Source of the DNA: Oscillospiraceae bacterium
GTDB lineage: Bacteria; Bacillota; Clostridia; Oscillospirales; Oscillospiraceae
NCBI GenBank assembly: GCA_015068325.1
Contig: SVKQ01000009.1
Span: 1 to 64,000, forward strand
Length of the DNA: 64,000 nt
Direction: 5' to 3'
Under the pieces are notes generated by a model. The model saw only the letters and a list, made by a program, of their open reading frames with translations, was not told the origin of the DNA and searched no databases. Positions 22,710-31,434 of the stretch are shown here, one piece after another. Positions within the stretch are counted from its first letter, which is position 1. Each line of letters begins with the position of its first letter. The translations under genes were made by a program, and so were the position numbers.

Positions 22710-24101
22710 TCAGAAGAACAGGCCCCAGGCCAGGAAGCCCAGGATGGCCACCACGCCGGTGAACAGCAGAACCACCACCAGGTAGCCCATGACGTCGCGG
22801 GCAGACAGCTTGGCGATACCCAGCGCAGGCAGAGCCCAGAACGGCTGGATCATGTTGGTCCACTGATCGCCCCAGGCCACCGCCATGGCGGTACGGCCGG
22901 CGTCGATACCCAGAGCGGCACCGGCGGGCATCATGATGGGACCCTGGACGGCCCACTGGCCGCCGCCGGAGGGAACGAAGAAGTTGACGATACCGGCAGC
23001 CAGGAAGCTGAGCATGGGGAAGGTGACGGTGTTGGAGATGTTGACGAATAACTGGGAGATGACGCCGGCCAGAGACACGCCGTCAGCGTTCTTGGCAACC
23101 ATCAGACCCATGATACCGGCATAGAAGGGGAACTGCAGCAGCACGCCTGCGGCGCCTGCGGCAGCCTCGCCGATGGCGTCCACATAGCGGCGCAGGTCGC
23201 CGTGGAGCAGGATGCCCAGGAACAGGAAGATGAAGTTAACGATGTTCAGGCCCAGGGAACCCTTCTCAATGAAGAAGTAGTGAACAATGTATGCCAGGCC
23301 CATAACGACCAGGATGACCCACAGGATCTTGGAGTGCTCGATCTTGTCAGCGGGGGTGTCGATCTTGTACTCGCGCTCTTCCTCATCCTTCAGCAGGGCG
23401 GGGTCGATGGTGACAACGTGCTCCTTGTCAGGATGCATGGCATAGTTGACGAAGGGCATGGCAACCAGGATGATACCGCACATGATCAGGTTCATGGGGT
23501 GCATGATGGTGGCGCTGATGGGAGCCTGATACAGGACCTCGCCGAAGGTCTTGCCGGCCACCAGGTCCAGGGGGATGGAGCCGGACAGACCGGCGTGCCA
23601 GATCACGAAGCCGGAGTAGGCGGAGGCGATCAGCAGGGGATAGTCAACGGTGGGCACGCGGCGGACCACTTCCTTGGCCAGCAGAGCGCCGATAACCAGA
23701 CCGAAGCCCCAGTTCAGCCAGCAGCAGATGGTGGACACGAAGGTGGTCATCAGGATGGCGTGCATGGGGGTGCGGCACATGCCGGCCAGGGTGCGCAGCA
23801 GAGCCTTGAAGGGCTTGGCGGAGGCGCAGGCGGAACCCAGCACCAGCACCAGAGCCATCTGCATGGAGAAGGACAGCAGGCTCCAGAAGGTGGAGTTGCC
23901 GCCCCAGGCGGTGATCAGGTCGAGAACGGGCTTGCCGTCTGCGTCCTTAGCGGCGGAAAAGACGGGCAGACCGGTGGCGGCCAGCGCGCCGATGAAGACC
24001 ACGAAGGTCAGGATGACTGCGAACAGGAAGGCATCCGGCAGCCAGCGGTTGACTACGCGAACGCAGCCGTTGGTGAATTTCTTGAACATGTTTTTGCTCA
24101 C
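22710..24101 (-). CDS. atoE: Short-chain fatty acid transporter, AtoE family
   Basis: This 463-aa membrane protein has about 12 helices. It shows the AtoE-type WLPDAFLFAVILTFVVFIGA start, CCWLNWGFGLVIGALLAKE, and VPSGGGQWAVQGPI followed by GDQWTNMIQPFWALP, which form the family's core. It should carry short-chain carboxylates such as butyrate or acetoacetate across the membrane. It stands alone between recJ and a DUF975 gene, close to the divergent rnf operon, which fits an acid-fermenting metabolism. Confidence 0.92.
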   Translation of the reverse strand: MSKNMFKKFTNGCVRVVNRWLPDAFLFAVILTFVVFIGALAATGLPVFSAAKDADGKPVLDLITAWGGNSTFWSLLSFSMQMALVLVLGSACASAKPFKALLRTLAGMCRTPMHAILMTTFVSTICCWLNWGFGLVIGALLAKEVVRRVPTVDYPLLIASAYSGFVIWHAGLSGSIPLDLVAGKTFGEVLYQAPISATIMHPMNLIMCGIILVAMPFVNYAMHPDKEHVVTIDPALLKDEEEREYKIDTPADKIEHSKILWVILVVMGLAYIVHYFFIEKGSLGLNIVNFIFLFLGILLHGDLRRYVDAIGEAAAGAAGVLLQFPFYAGIMGLMVAKNADGVSLAGVISQLFVNISNTVTFPMLSFLAAGIVNFFVPSGGGQWAVQGPIMMPAGAALGIDAGRTAMAVAWGDQWTNMIQPFWALPALGIAKLSARDVMGYLVVVLLFTGVVAILGFLAWGLFF

Positions 24102-24194
24102 TCTCCTCGTTTTTTCTCTCAGAACAAATTTGCGGTCTTTTCGCCGCAGAGGGTACGATTGACAAACTCTGTTAAAGAAAAGACAGACATGTTT

Positions 24195-24222
24195 ATTTTA
24201 TAACAAAGTTTGGGAATTGCAA
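24195..24222 (-). promoter_or_regulatory. Promoter of atoE
   Basis: The minus strand reads TTGCAA (24222-24217), 16-bp spacer, TAAAAT (24200-24195). Upstream, TGTAC-GATTT-GTACA (24266-24280) is a perfect 5-bp inverted repeat that could be an operator. Confidence 0.6.
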
Positions 24223-24330
24223 GATAAGGTTGATAAAAATATTGACGAATTGTGAACGGATAAACTGTACGATTTGTACAAATTTGCCCGTTTCTCAGAA
24301 AAAAAGACAACACCAAATGCAAAAAGGAAC

Positions 24331-24362
24331 AAAAAAAAACGGCCGGAGCGTGGCTCCGGCCG
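24331..24362 (-). terminator. Terminator after the DUF975 gene
   Basis: CGGCCGGAGC (24340-24349), loop GTG and the complement to 24362 are followed by nine U residues on the minus strand. Confidence 0.9.
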
Positions 24363-24378
24363 CAGAAGAGCAGGGGGG

Positions 24379-25149
24379 TCAAAGAGAGGGCCCGAAGGGG
24401 TCCGAGCCGCTGTCGGGCCCGTCGCGCAGCATGTCTTCCGGCAGCCAGCCGATGCCCTTGACGCGCTTGATCGCCAGGAAGTACCCCACATTGGTCTGCT
24501 CATAGTAGGGCCCGACCCAGATGTCGGCCAATCCCATGGTAAGCGCACCGAGCAGAAACCAGCCCAGAAAACTCAGATCCAGCACGAACAGATCCAGCTT
24601 GAAGCCGCTGGTCTGGGCCTTACTCATGCGGATGGCCTCCAGCGGACTCAGGTCCGGCACCTCCAGCAGGTCGTAGAGGGCGAAGCGGTAGCGATAGGCG
24701 GCGATGATGCCCGGGATGAAGAACAGAAAAGACCACAAGTAGATAAATATGTACTGCAGCAGGGACAGCAGGATCACGCGCCCGGCGAAAGAGAACCCCT
24801 CGAACAGCGTGGAAAAGGACATCTCCCTGCCCTGCCGGATTCCCAGGTGGTACAGCGCCAGACCGGCAGCGAGCACAAGAGAGATCAGGGCCGACAGGAT
24901 GCGGATGAAGAAGGAGATGCCAGGGGAGAACGGGGCGTGCATCAGAAAGGCAGGCACGACCAGCGTGCCCTCCAGCTCCGGATATGCGGACAGGATCCGC
25001 TCGATGGTGGCGGGAGCGGTGATATAGAAGTCCACGGCGCTCAGCACAAAGGTGATGACCATGTAGAGCAGCGTGAAGCCGTAGGGCGAGACCTGAGCGC
25101 CGCGGAGGATATCCCGGGCCTCCTGCTTCAGGCGGGTGCGTTCGATCAT
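24379..25149 (-). CDS. DUF975 family membrane protein
   Basis: This is a 256-aa integral membrane protein with about six helices. It has the family start MIERTRLKQEARDIL and the FFIPGIIAAYRYRFALY and GLADIWVGPYYEQTNVGYF motifs of DUF975. Function is unknown; members are common in Firmicutes. Start at 25149 with AAAGGA eleven bases upstream. A long frame continues upstream without a ribosome site and is ignored. It is monocistronic and divergent from rnfC. Confidence 0.88.
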   Translation of the reverse strand: MIERTRLKQEARDILRGAQVSPYGFTLLYMVITFVLSAVDFYITAPATIERILSAYPELEGTLVVPAFLMHAPFSPGISFFIRILSALISLVLAAGLALYHLGIRQGREMSFSTLFEGFSFAGRVILLSLLQYIFIYLWSFLFFIPGIIAAYRYRFALYDLLEVPDLSPLEAIRMSKAQTSGFKLDLFVLDLSFLGWFLLGALTMGLADIWVGPYYEQTNVGYFLAIKRVKGIGWLPEDMLRDGPDSGSDPFGPSL

Positions 25150-25341
25150 GATGGAAGATTCCTTTCTCCGGAGGGTATGTATCGGGCCGGAACATGGCTG
25201 TGAAATGGCAGGATGTGGTGATAAGTATACCACAACGCGGAATAAAATACAAGCGGGAGGGCATGTCCGGCCTGCGGCAGGCCGGACATGCCGGGAAAGG
25301 CAGAAAAACGGCGAAAAACCGCGGCAGGCGGGCAAAAGTAC

Positions 25342-25401
25342 TGGACAAGTCAAAATATTTGTTGTAAACTGTTGTGCAGTATGTGGTGGCGCAGGCGCCA
25401 C
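25342..25401 (+). promoter_or_regulatory. Promoter and leader hairpin of the rnf operon
   Basis: TGGACA (25342-25347), a 17-bp spacer and TAAACT (25365-25370) precede rnfC by about 60 bases. In the leader, GTGGCGC (25386-25392) and GCGCCAC (25395-25401) form a perfect hairpin, followed by GAGGTG and the rnfC ATG. Confidence 0.65.
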
Positions 25402-25429
25402 TGGTAAGTAGTAAGATGAGGTGAAGACA

Positions 25430-26800
25430 ATGGCACAAGCTTTCTTTGGCGGCGTTCATCCCAACGACATGAAGGCCGCAACCAACGGGAAGGCCATCGA
25501 ACAGCTGGAGGCACCGGCTGAGGTGGTCATTCCCATGTCGATGCATATCGGCGCGCCTTGCAAGCCCATCGTTGCAGTTGGCGACAAGGTCAAGATCGGA
25601 CAGAGGATCGGCGAGCCGGGCGGATTCGTTTCCGCACCCATCCACGCCTCTGTGTCCGGCACGGTGAAGGCTGTGGAGCCCCGCCCCTCCTCCATGGGCG
25701 GCACGGTGATGTCCGTGGTGATCGAAAACGATTTTGAGAACACCGTTTCCGATGACATCAAGCCCGTAGAGGATCCCGACGCGCTGACCCCGGAGCAGCT
25801 GACGGAGATCGTCAAGAACGCCGGTATCGTGGGCCAGGGCGGCGCGACCTTCCCCACCCATGTGAAGATCAGCTCCGGCCTGGGCAAGGTGGACTACGTC
25901 ATCATCAACGCGGCCGAGTGCGAGCCCTATATCACCGGCGACCACCGCACCATGTTGGAGCGGCCCGACCAGGTGGTCAAGGGCGCCACGCTGCTGGCCA
26001 AGTGCTTCGGTGTGGACAAGGTCTACATCGGCGTGGAGGCCAACAAGCAGGATGCGGCCGATGTGCTCAACGCCAAGATCGCCGAGCTGCAGGCTCCCGT
26101 AGTGGTGGAGGTGCTCCACACCCGCTATCCTCAGGGCGCTGAAAAGCAGCTGTGCCAGGCCGTGTCCGGCCGGCAGGTGCCCTCCGGCAAGCTGCCTGCC
26201 GACGCCGGCTGCTGCATCTTCAACCTGAACACCACCTGCGCCATCTACCGGGCGGTGTACACCGGCATGCCCGTGGTGAACAAGGTCGTCACCGTGTCCG
26301 GCTCCGGCGTCATCGAGCCGAAGAATATCGAGTGCCCCATCGGTACCCCCATTTCCAAGCTGTTTGATGCCTGCGGCGGCCTGAAGGAGGATACCTACAA
26401 GCTGATCATGGGCGGCCCGATGATGGGCTTGGCTCAGTACAGCACCGACGTTCCCGTGGGCAAGGGCACCGGCGCCATGCTGGCCTTTGCCGGCGACGAG
26501 GAGAAGTATACAGCCGATCCCCAGTGCATCCGCTGCGGCAAGTGTGTGGGCGTATGCCCCATCCGCTTGGAACCGGTGTTCATGTACAAATATCTTATGA
26601 AGGGCGACTGGGAGGCGTTCCGCGATCAACTCCACGGCATGGATTGCATTGAGTGCGGTGCCTGTACCTATACTTGTCCGGCGCGGCTGCCGCTGACCCA
26701 CGCCTTCCGCATGGGCAAGCAGCAGGTCAACAACGCGAGAATGGCCGAGAAGGCCCGGGCCGAGGCCGAGAAGGCCCAGACCGCCAAGAAGGAGGCGTAA
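25430..26800 (+). CDS. rnfC: Rnf complex subunit RnfC
   Basis: This 456-aa peripheral subunit accepts or donates electrons at NAD+. The glycine-rich FMN/NADH site is GQGGATFPTHVK (about 144-155). Two ferredoxin-type clusters lie near the C-terminus, CIRCGKCVGVCP and CIECGACTYTCP, and an Ala/Lys/Glu-rich end follows. Start at MAQAFFGG (25430) with GAGGTG upstream. Rnf couples ferredoxin oxidation to NAD+ reduction and ion export. It is first of six genes in the order C-D-G-E-A-B. Confidence 0.96.
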   Translation: MAQAFFGGVHPNDMKAATNGKAIEQLEAPAEVVIPMSMHIGAPCKPIVAVGDKVKIGQRIGEPGGFVSAPIHASVSGTVKAVEPRPSSMGGTVMSVVIENDFENTVSDDIKPVEDPDALTPEQLTEIVKNAGIVGQGGATFPTHVKISSGLGKVDYVIINAAECEPYITGDHRTMLERPDQVVKGATLLAKCFGVDKVYIGVEANKQDAADVLNAKIAELQAPVVVEVLHTRYPQGAEKQLCQAVSGRQVPSGKLPADAGCCIFNLNTTCAIYRAVYTGMPVVNKVVTVSGSGVIEPKNIECPIGTPISKLFDACGGLKEDTYKLIMGGPMMGLAQYSTDVPVGKGTGAMLAFAGDEEKYTADPQCIRCGKCVGVCPIRLEPVFMYKYLMKGDWEAFRDQLHGMDCIECGACTYTCPARLPLTHAFRMGKQQVNNARMAEKARAEAEKAQTAKKEA

Positions 26801-26803
26801 ACG

Positions 26804-27841
26804 ATGACAGATTACAAGAATTTGAAGTTGATCGCGTCCTCCTCTCCCCATATCCGCTCCGACGAGAATACGCGCTCCATCATGCTGGACGTGATCATCG
26901 CCATGCTGCCTGCCCTGGCCATGAGCGTGTACAACTTCGGCAACTGGAATTTCCGCGCGCTGACGCTGACGCTGGTGTCCGTGGTCAGCTGTGTGTTCTG
27001 GGAGTGGCTGTACCGCAAGCTGATGAAGAAGCCCCAGATGGTGGGCGACCTGAGCGCTGTGGTCACCGGCATGCTGCTGGCCTTTGTGTGCCCCGTGACG
27101 CTGCCCTACTGGATGATCGTGATGGGCGCGTTCTTCTCCATCGTGCTGGTCAAGCAGCTCTACGGCGGCATCGGCTGCAACTTCCTCAACCCTGCGCTGG
27201 CGGGCCGCGCGCTGCTGTTGGCCAGCTTTGCCGGCCCCATGACCAGATGGGCTGCACCTGACGCGACCGTGCCGGTATTCGGCTCCGTGGCCGATGTGGT
27301 TACCGCTGCCACCCCGCTGGCCATCATGAAAGAGGGCGGCGCCGAGGCGTTCAGCCAGCTGACCGACACCTATTCCGTGGCCGATATGTTCCTGGGCAAG
27401 ATCGGCGGTTCCGTGGGCGAGGCCTCCGCGCTGATGCTGTTGTTGGGCGGCATCTACCTGCTGATCCGCAAGGTCATCTCCTGGCACACCCCCGTGGCCT
27501 ACATCGCCACCGTGGCCGTGATCTGCCTGATCTCCGCCCCTGCTGGCGCCAACAGCGTGGACTACATGTTGTATAACCTGTTCGCCGGCGGTCTGATGCT
27601 GGGCGCCATCTTCATGGCCACCGACTACGCCACCTCCCCTGTCACCAAGCCCGGCCAGCTGGTTTTCGGCATCGGCTGCGGTCTGATCACCTGCTTCATC
27701 CGCCGCTTCGGCTCGTACCCCGAGGGCGTGTGCTACTCCATCCTGATCATGAACTGCACCACCTGGCTGCTGGACAAGTACATCCGTCCCACCATCTACG
27801 GTGCTCCCAAAAAGGAGAAGAAGGAGGCGGCTGCGAAATGA
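26804..27841 (+). CDS. rnfD: Rnf complex subunit RnfD
   Basis: This 345-aa membrane subunit of the RnfD/NqrB family has about nine helices. The flavin-attachment region VVTAATPLA lies near 165-173, where a Thr carries covalent FMN in known members. GCNFLNPALAGR and FMATDYATSPVTKPGQL are conserved family stretches. GGAGG lies before the ATG, in the end of rnfC. Its stop overlaps the start of rnfG as ATGA. Confidence 0.95.
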   Translation: MTDYKNLKLIASSSPHIRSDENTRSIMLDVIIAMLPALAMSVYNFGNWNFRALTLTLVSVVSCVFWEWLYRKLMKKPQMVGDLSAVVTGMLLAFVCPVTLPYWMIVMGAFFSIVLVKQLYGGIGCNFLNPALAGRALLLASFAGPMTRWAAPDATVPVFGSVADVVTAATPLAIMKEGGAEAFSQLTDTYSVADMFLGKIGGSVGEASALMLLLGGIYLLIRKVISWHTPVAYIATVAVICLISAPAGANSVDYMLYNLFAGGLMLGAIFMATDYATSPVTKPGQLVFGIGCGLITCFIRRFGSYPEGVCYSILIMNCTTWLLDKYIRPTIYGAPKKEKKEAAAK

Positions 27842-28419
27842 AGAATCTGAACGCGAAATTCGTGTTGAAGGTGGCCGGCACCCTGACGGCTATCGCGCTG
27901 GTGGTGGCCGCCCTGCTGGGCGTGGTCAACCAGATCACCTATCAGCGCATCGATGAGCTCACGCTGGCTGCCACCCGCGAGGCGCTGGCTGCCGTGACGC
28001 CCGAGGGCTCCGACTATGAGCCGCTGGAGCTGGCCGACGCCGTTGTGGCAGCCGCCAAGGAACAGGGCGGCAAACTCACGGAGATGTACGCCGTGTCCGC
28101 CGGAGGGTATGCCTGTAAGGTGGAAGCCTCCGGTTCCCAGGGCACGATCGTGATGATCGTGGGCGTGGATGATGCCGGCGCCATCACCGGCATCTCCATC
28201 GTGGAGAACGCCGAGACGGCCGGTATCGGCTCCAAGGTCATGACCAACCTGCCCAATGACGCCGGCGTGCCCGTGCTGGATCAGTTCATCGGACTGTCCG
28301 GCGCCGGATCGCTGGCGGTCAAGAAAAATGTGACACCCATCACCGGCGCCACCGTGTCCACCAAGGGCGTCACCGCCGGTGCCAACGCCGCGTTGGCCGC
28401 CGTGGCTGCGCTGGGTTGA
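27838..28419 (+). CDS. rnfG: Rnf complex subunit RnfG
   Basis: This 193-aa protein has one N-terminal membrane helix (about 8-28) and an outside FMN-binding domain. ITGATVSTKGV near the C-terminus is the covalent FMN site, with the second Thr of TGAT as the expected attachment residue. It passes electrons within the Rnf chain. Start at 27838, sharing ATGA with the rnfD stop. Confidence 0.95.
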   Translation: MKNLNAKFVLKVAGTLTAIALVVAALLGVVNQITYQRIDELTLAATREALAAVTPEGSDYEPLELADAVVAAAKEQGGKLTEMYAVSAGGYACKVEASGSQGTIVMIVGVDDAGAITGISIVENAETAGIGSKVMTNLPNDAGVPVLDQFIGLSGAGSLAVKKNVTPITGATVSTKGVTAGANAALAAVAALG

Positions 28420-28437
28420 GAAAGGGGGAGCTGAAAC

Positions 28438-29073
28438 ATGAATGTGAAAAAGCAATTCAAGGAGGGCCTCATCACCCAGAACCCGGTGCTGGTGCAGCTA
28501 TTGGGCATGTGCTCCACACTGGCCATCACCACCTCCATCATGAACGGTCTGGGCATGGGCGTCAGCGTCATTATCATCCTGACGCTCAGCAACATCTTCA
28601 TCGCCCTGCTCCGTAAGATTATCCCCAACGAGGTGCGTATCGCCTGCTTCATCATCGTTATCGCCGGCTTCGTGACCTGCGTACAGCTGCTGCTGAAGGC
28701 GTTCCTGCCGGCCATTGACAAGAGCTTGGGCGTGTTCATCCCGCTGATCGTGGTGAACTGCATCATCCTGGGCCGCGCTGAGGCGTTCGCCTCCAAGAAT
28801 ACCGTGGGAGCCTCCACGCTGGACGGCATTTTCCAGGGCATCGGCTATACGCTGGTGCTGCTGGTCATGTGCTTCTTCCGCGAGTTGTTCGGCGCCGGCA
28901 AGCTGCTGGACATCCAGATCATGCCTGACAGCTACGTTCCCATCGGCGTGCTGACGCTGCCTGTGGGCGGCTTCCTGTGTCTGGGCGTGCTGATCGCCGT
29001 CATGCAGTGGGCGCTGGCCCGTTCGGAGAAGAAGAGTGCCGAAAAGGCCCTCAAGGAAAAGGAGGCGAAGTAA
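28438..29073 (+). CDS. rnfE: Rnf complex subunit RnfE
   Basis: This 211-aa protein with six helices belongs to the RnfE/NqrD family. Conserved stretches are LITQNPVLVQLLGMCSTLA, VVNCIILGRAEAFASKN and DGIFQGIGYTLVLL. With RnfA it forms the ion-translocating core around a membrane Fe-S centre. It abuts rnfA directly, with no bases between stop and ATG. Confidence 0.96.
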   Translation: MNVKKQFKEGLITQNPVLVQLLGMCSTLAITTSIMNGLGMGVSVIIILTLSNIFIALLRKIIPNEVRIACFIIVIAGFVTCVQLLLKAFLPAIDKSLGVFIPLIVVNCIILGRAEAFASKNTVGASTLDGIFQGIGYTLVLLVMCFFRELFGAGKLLDIQIMPDSYVPIGVLTLPVGGFLCLGVLIAVMQWALARSEKKSAEKALKEKEAK

Positions 29074-29658
29074 ATGTCCATCACCACATTGCTTGCCATC
29101 TCCCTTGGTGCCATACTCACCAACAACTTCATCTTCGCCCAGTTCCTGGGCATCTGCCCCTTCCTGGGCGTGTCCAAGAAGATCGACACCGCCGTGGGCA
29201 TGGGCGCCGCCGTGACCTTCGTCATGGGACTGGCCTCCGCTGTCTGTTACGGCGTCAACAGCCTGCTCAAGGCGGCTGACCTGGAGTTCATGCAGACGGT
29301 GGCCTTCATCCTGGTCATCGCCGCGCTGGTCCAGTTCGTGGAGATGTTCCTGAAACGCTATGTCCCCACCCTGTACACCGCCCTGGGCGTGTATCTGCCC
29401 CTGATCACCACCAACTGCGCCGTGCTGGGCGTGGCGCTGCTGAACGTGCAGAACGACTATAACTTCATCGAGTCCGTGGTCTACGGCATCACCGGCGGCC
29501 TGGGCTTCCTGCTGGCCATCTTCCTGTTCGCGGCTGTCCGTGAGCAGCTGGAGTTTGCCGACAACCCCAAGTGCTTCGACGGATTCCCCATCGCACTGGT
29601 GACAGCCGGCCTGATCGCCCTGGCCTTTATGGGCTTCAGCGGTCTGCAGGTCTGGTAA
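29074..29658 (+). CDS. rnfA: Rnf complex subunit RnfA
   Basis: This 194-aa six-helix partner of RnfE has NNFIFAQFLGICPFLGVSKK and TTNCAVLGVALLN. The conserved Cys residues in these two motifs ligate the intramembrane [2Fe-2S] cluster in known structures. Its ribosome site AAAAGGAGG lies in the end of rnfE. Confidence 0.96.
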   Translation: MSITTLLAISLGAILTNNFIFAQFLGICPFLGVSKKIDTAVGMGAAVTFVMGLASAVCYGVNSLLKAADLEFMQTVAFILVIAALVQFVEMFLKRYVPTLYTALGVYLPLITTNCAVLGVALLNVQNDYNFIESVVYGITGGLGFLLAIFLFAAVREQLEFADNPKCFDGFPIALVTAGLIALAFMGFSGLQVW

Positions 29659-29674
29659 GGAGGTAAGAGGAAAG

Positions 29675-30598
29675 ATGACTATTGTCTATGCTGTGATCGT
29701 GCTGGGCGCCTTGGCCGTGGTCTTTGGCCTGGTGCTGGCTGTGGCTGCTAAGGTGTTCGAGGTGCAGGTGGACCCCCGCCTGCCGGAGATCCAGGCCGCG
29801 CTGGCCGGCGCCAACTGCGGCGGCTGCGGCTATCCCGGCTGTGCCGGCTGCGCCGAGGCCATCTTGGCTGGCAAGGCCCCTGTGACCGCCTGTGCCCCTG
29901 CCGGCGCTGACGGTGCCGCCAAGATCGCCGCCATCATGGGCATGGAGGCCCCCACCGGCGAGAAGAAGGTGGCCCACGTGCTGTGTAACGGCGGTACCAA
30001 TGCTGCGAAGAACTTTGAGTATCGCGGCGTGACCGACTGCCTGGCTGCCACCAAGGTCTGCGGCGGCGACGCCTCTGCCTGCCGCTACGGCTGTCTGGGC
30101 TTTGGCTCCTGCGTGGCCGCCTGTAAGTTCGACGCCATCCACATCGGTGAAAACGGCGTGGCTGTCGTGGACAAGGAGAAGTGCACCAACTGCGGCGCCT
30201 GCCGCGAGGCCTGCCCCCGCAAGCTGATCGTGGAGGTCCCCTACAAGCAGAAGGTGTTCGTCAACTGCTCCAACAAGGATCGCGGCCCGGCCGTCACCAA
30301 GGTCTGCGCCAACTCCTGCATCGCCTGCGGTATGTGCGAGCGCACCTGCAAGTTCGATGCCATCCATGTGGTGAACAACGTGGCCGTCATCGATTACGAT
30401 AAGTGCCGCAACTGCACCATGTGCGCAAAGGCCTGCCCAAAAAACGCCATCGAGCCCATCCCCACCACGGAGGAGAAGGAGAAGTTCAAGGCCGCCCAGA
30501 AGGCCGCCGCTGAGCGCAAGGCTGCCGCCGCCAAGGCCGCTGCCGAGAAGGCTGCCGCTGAAAAGGCCGCCGCTGCGGAGGCCCCCAAGGCGGAGTAA
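29675..30598 (+). CDS. rnfB: Rnf complex subunit RnfB (multi-ferredoxin)
   Basis: This 307-aa entry subunit takes electrons from ferredoxin. An N-terminal helix (3-25) anchors it. An Fe-S domain follows with NCGGCGYPGCAGC (about 49-61). Ferredoxin-like motifs come next at about 135-150, CTNCGACREACP (about 170), CIACGMCERTCK (about 213) and CRNCTMCAKACP (about 243), and then an Ala/Lys/Glu-rich tail. The number of clusters is high, as in clostridial RnfB. It is last in the operon and is followed by a terminator. Confidence 0.95.
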   Translation: MTIVYAVIVLGALAVVFGLVLAVAAKVFEVQVDPRLPEIQAALAGANCGGCGYPGCAGCAEAILAGKAPVTACAPAGADGAAKIAAIMGMEAPTGEKKVAHVLCNGGTNAAKNFEYRGVTDCLAATKVCGGDASACRYGCLGFGSCVAACKFDAIHIGENGVAVVDKEKCTNCGACREACPRKLIVEVPYKQKVFVNCSNKDRGPAVTKVCANSCIACGMCERTCKFDAIHVVNNVAVIDYDKCRNCTMCAKACPKNAIEPIPTTEEKEKFKAAQKAAAERKAAAAKAAAEKAAAEKAAAAEAPKAE

Positions 30599-30620
30599 GG
30601 CGCAAGAGGAAAACCGATAC

Positions 30621-30654
30621 TGGGAGGGACGCCGCGGCGCCCCTCCCATTTTTT
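30621..30654 (+). terminator. Terminator of rnfCDGEAB
   Basis: TGGGAGG and CCTCCCA arms, with an inner CGCC/GGCG stem, span 30621-30648 and lead into TTTTTT. It lies 22 bases after the rnfB stop. Confidence 0.85.
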
Positions 30655-30677
30655 GTCATATCACGGTGTTTTGGGGG

Positions 30678-30705
30678 TTGCATTTTTCCCGCGACGCGCT
30701 ATAAT
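30678..30705 (+). promoter_or_regulatory. Promoter of folT-folC
   Basis: TTGCAT (30678-30683), 16-bp spacer and exact TATAAT (30700-30705). The transcript would begin just ahead of the riboswitch. With the riboswitch, this accounts for the 307-bp gap 30599-30905. Confidence 0.8.
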
Positions 30706-30716
30706 GGACAGGACCA

Positions 30717-30816
30717 AGCAGAGTATGGATCGGCGTGTTTAAGTGCCGGCGGGACGGGGAGTTGTCCGCCGGACGAAAAGGGGGATCCCCTTGCAGTGTC
30801 GGTCCCGCATCCCGCT
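30717..30816 (+). promoter_or_regulatory. Tetrahydrofolate (THF) riboswitch
   Basis: The leader keeps the landmarks of the class-I THF aptamer in order. These are GAGTA (30721), GCGTGTTTAAGTG (30733-30745), a CCGGCGG/CCGCCGG stem (30746-30772), ACGAA, a GGGGATCCCC stem (30781-30790), a GTG element and CGCATCCCGCT (30806-30816). It sits before folT, the classical target. P1 pairing is short (AGC/GCT), so the boundaries are approximate. Folate binding should lower expression of the uptake gene. Confidence 0.75.
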
Positions 30817-30905
30817 GTCATGTTATGGAGCAAGGCCTCTCATAAATGTTCGGGCGGACTGTGTTTTGCGGCAGTGTTCGCTGCACATTTATGGGAGGTG
30901 TTTGT

Positions 30906-31433
30906 ATGCAAAAAAGCTTTGGACTGCGGCTCACGGTGATCTGCGCCATGATGACCGCCCTGACGGTGGTGCTCAACCGGTTCGGGTCCATCCATACGGA
31001 CGGCTGGACCATAGGATTCTCCTTCGTACCCGTGGCCATGACGGCGATCCTGTACGGCCCGGCTGCGGCGGCGGCCGTGGGCGGCGTGGCGGACCTGGTA
31101 GGGGCGCTGCTGTTCCCCTTCGGTCCCTATTTCCCCGGCTTCACGGCGACGGCTGCCCTCATGGGAGCGGTATACGGGTGGTTCCTCTATAAAAAGAACC
31201 CCGTGCGGCTCGTGCCCCACATCCTGCCGGCCACGCTGATCAACTCGATCCTGCTGGGCCTGCTGGTGAACACCTTGTGGGTCAGCATCCTGTACGGTTC
31301 CCGCACTTACTGGGGATGGTTCGTCTATCGGCTGCCGGAGTATGCGGTGCTGATCCCCCTGAATCTGATCCTCATCCCCGTGCTGGTGCAGCTGGCCAGA
31401 CGGGTCAAACCTTACCGGAAAGAGGAAGCGTGA
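30906..31433 (+). CDS. folT: Folate ECF transporter S component FolT
   Basis: This 175-aa six-helix substrate-binding subunit of an energy-coupling-factor transporter has the family's LRLTVICAMMTALTVVLNRF start and VADLVGALLFPFGPYFPGFT. The shared A/A'/T module is not in this window. The substrate assignment to folate rests on the upstream THF riboswitch and the following folC. Start at 30906 with GGGAGGTG upstream. Confidence 0.9.
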   Translation: MQKSFGLRLTVICAMMTALTVVLNRFGSIHTDGWTIGFSFVPVAMTAILYGPAAAAAVGGVADLVGALLFPFGPYFPGFTATAALMGAVYGWFLYKKNPVRLVPHILPATLINSILLGLLVNTLWVSILYGSRTYWGWFVYRLPEYAVLIPLNLILIPVLVQLARRVKPYRKEEA

Positions 31434-31434
31434 T

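Noticed and set aside
25348-25370. Rex (redox repressor) operator in the rnf promoter
   Set aside because: TTGTTGTAAACTGTTG partly resembles a half-site, but the inverted TTAACAA half is missing.
24620-27487. 955-aa minus-strand open frame across the DUF975 gene and rnfC/rnfD
   Set aside because: It runs antisense to rnfC and rnfD, is His/Gly-rich, and crosses promoter regions. It is an artefact of third-position GC in the true genes.
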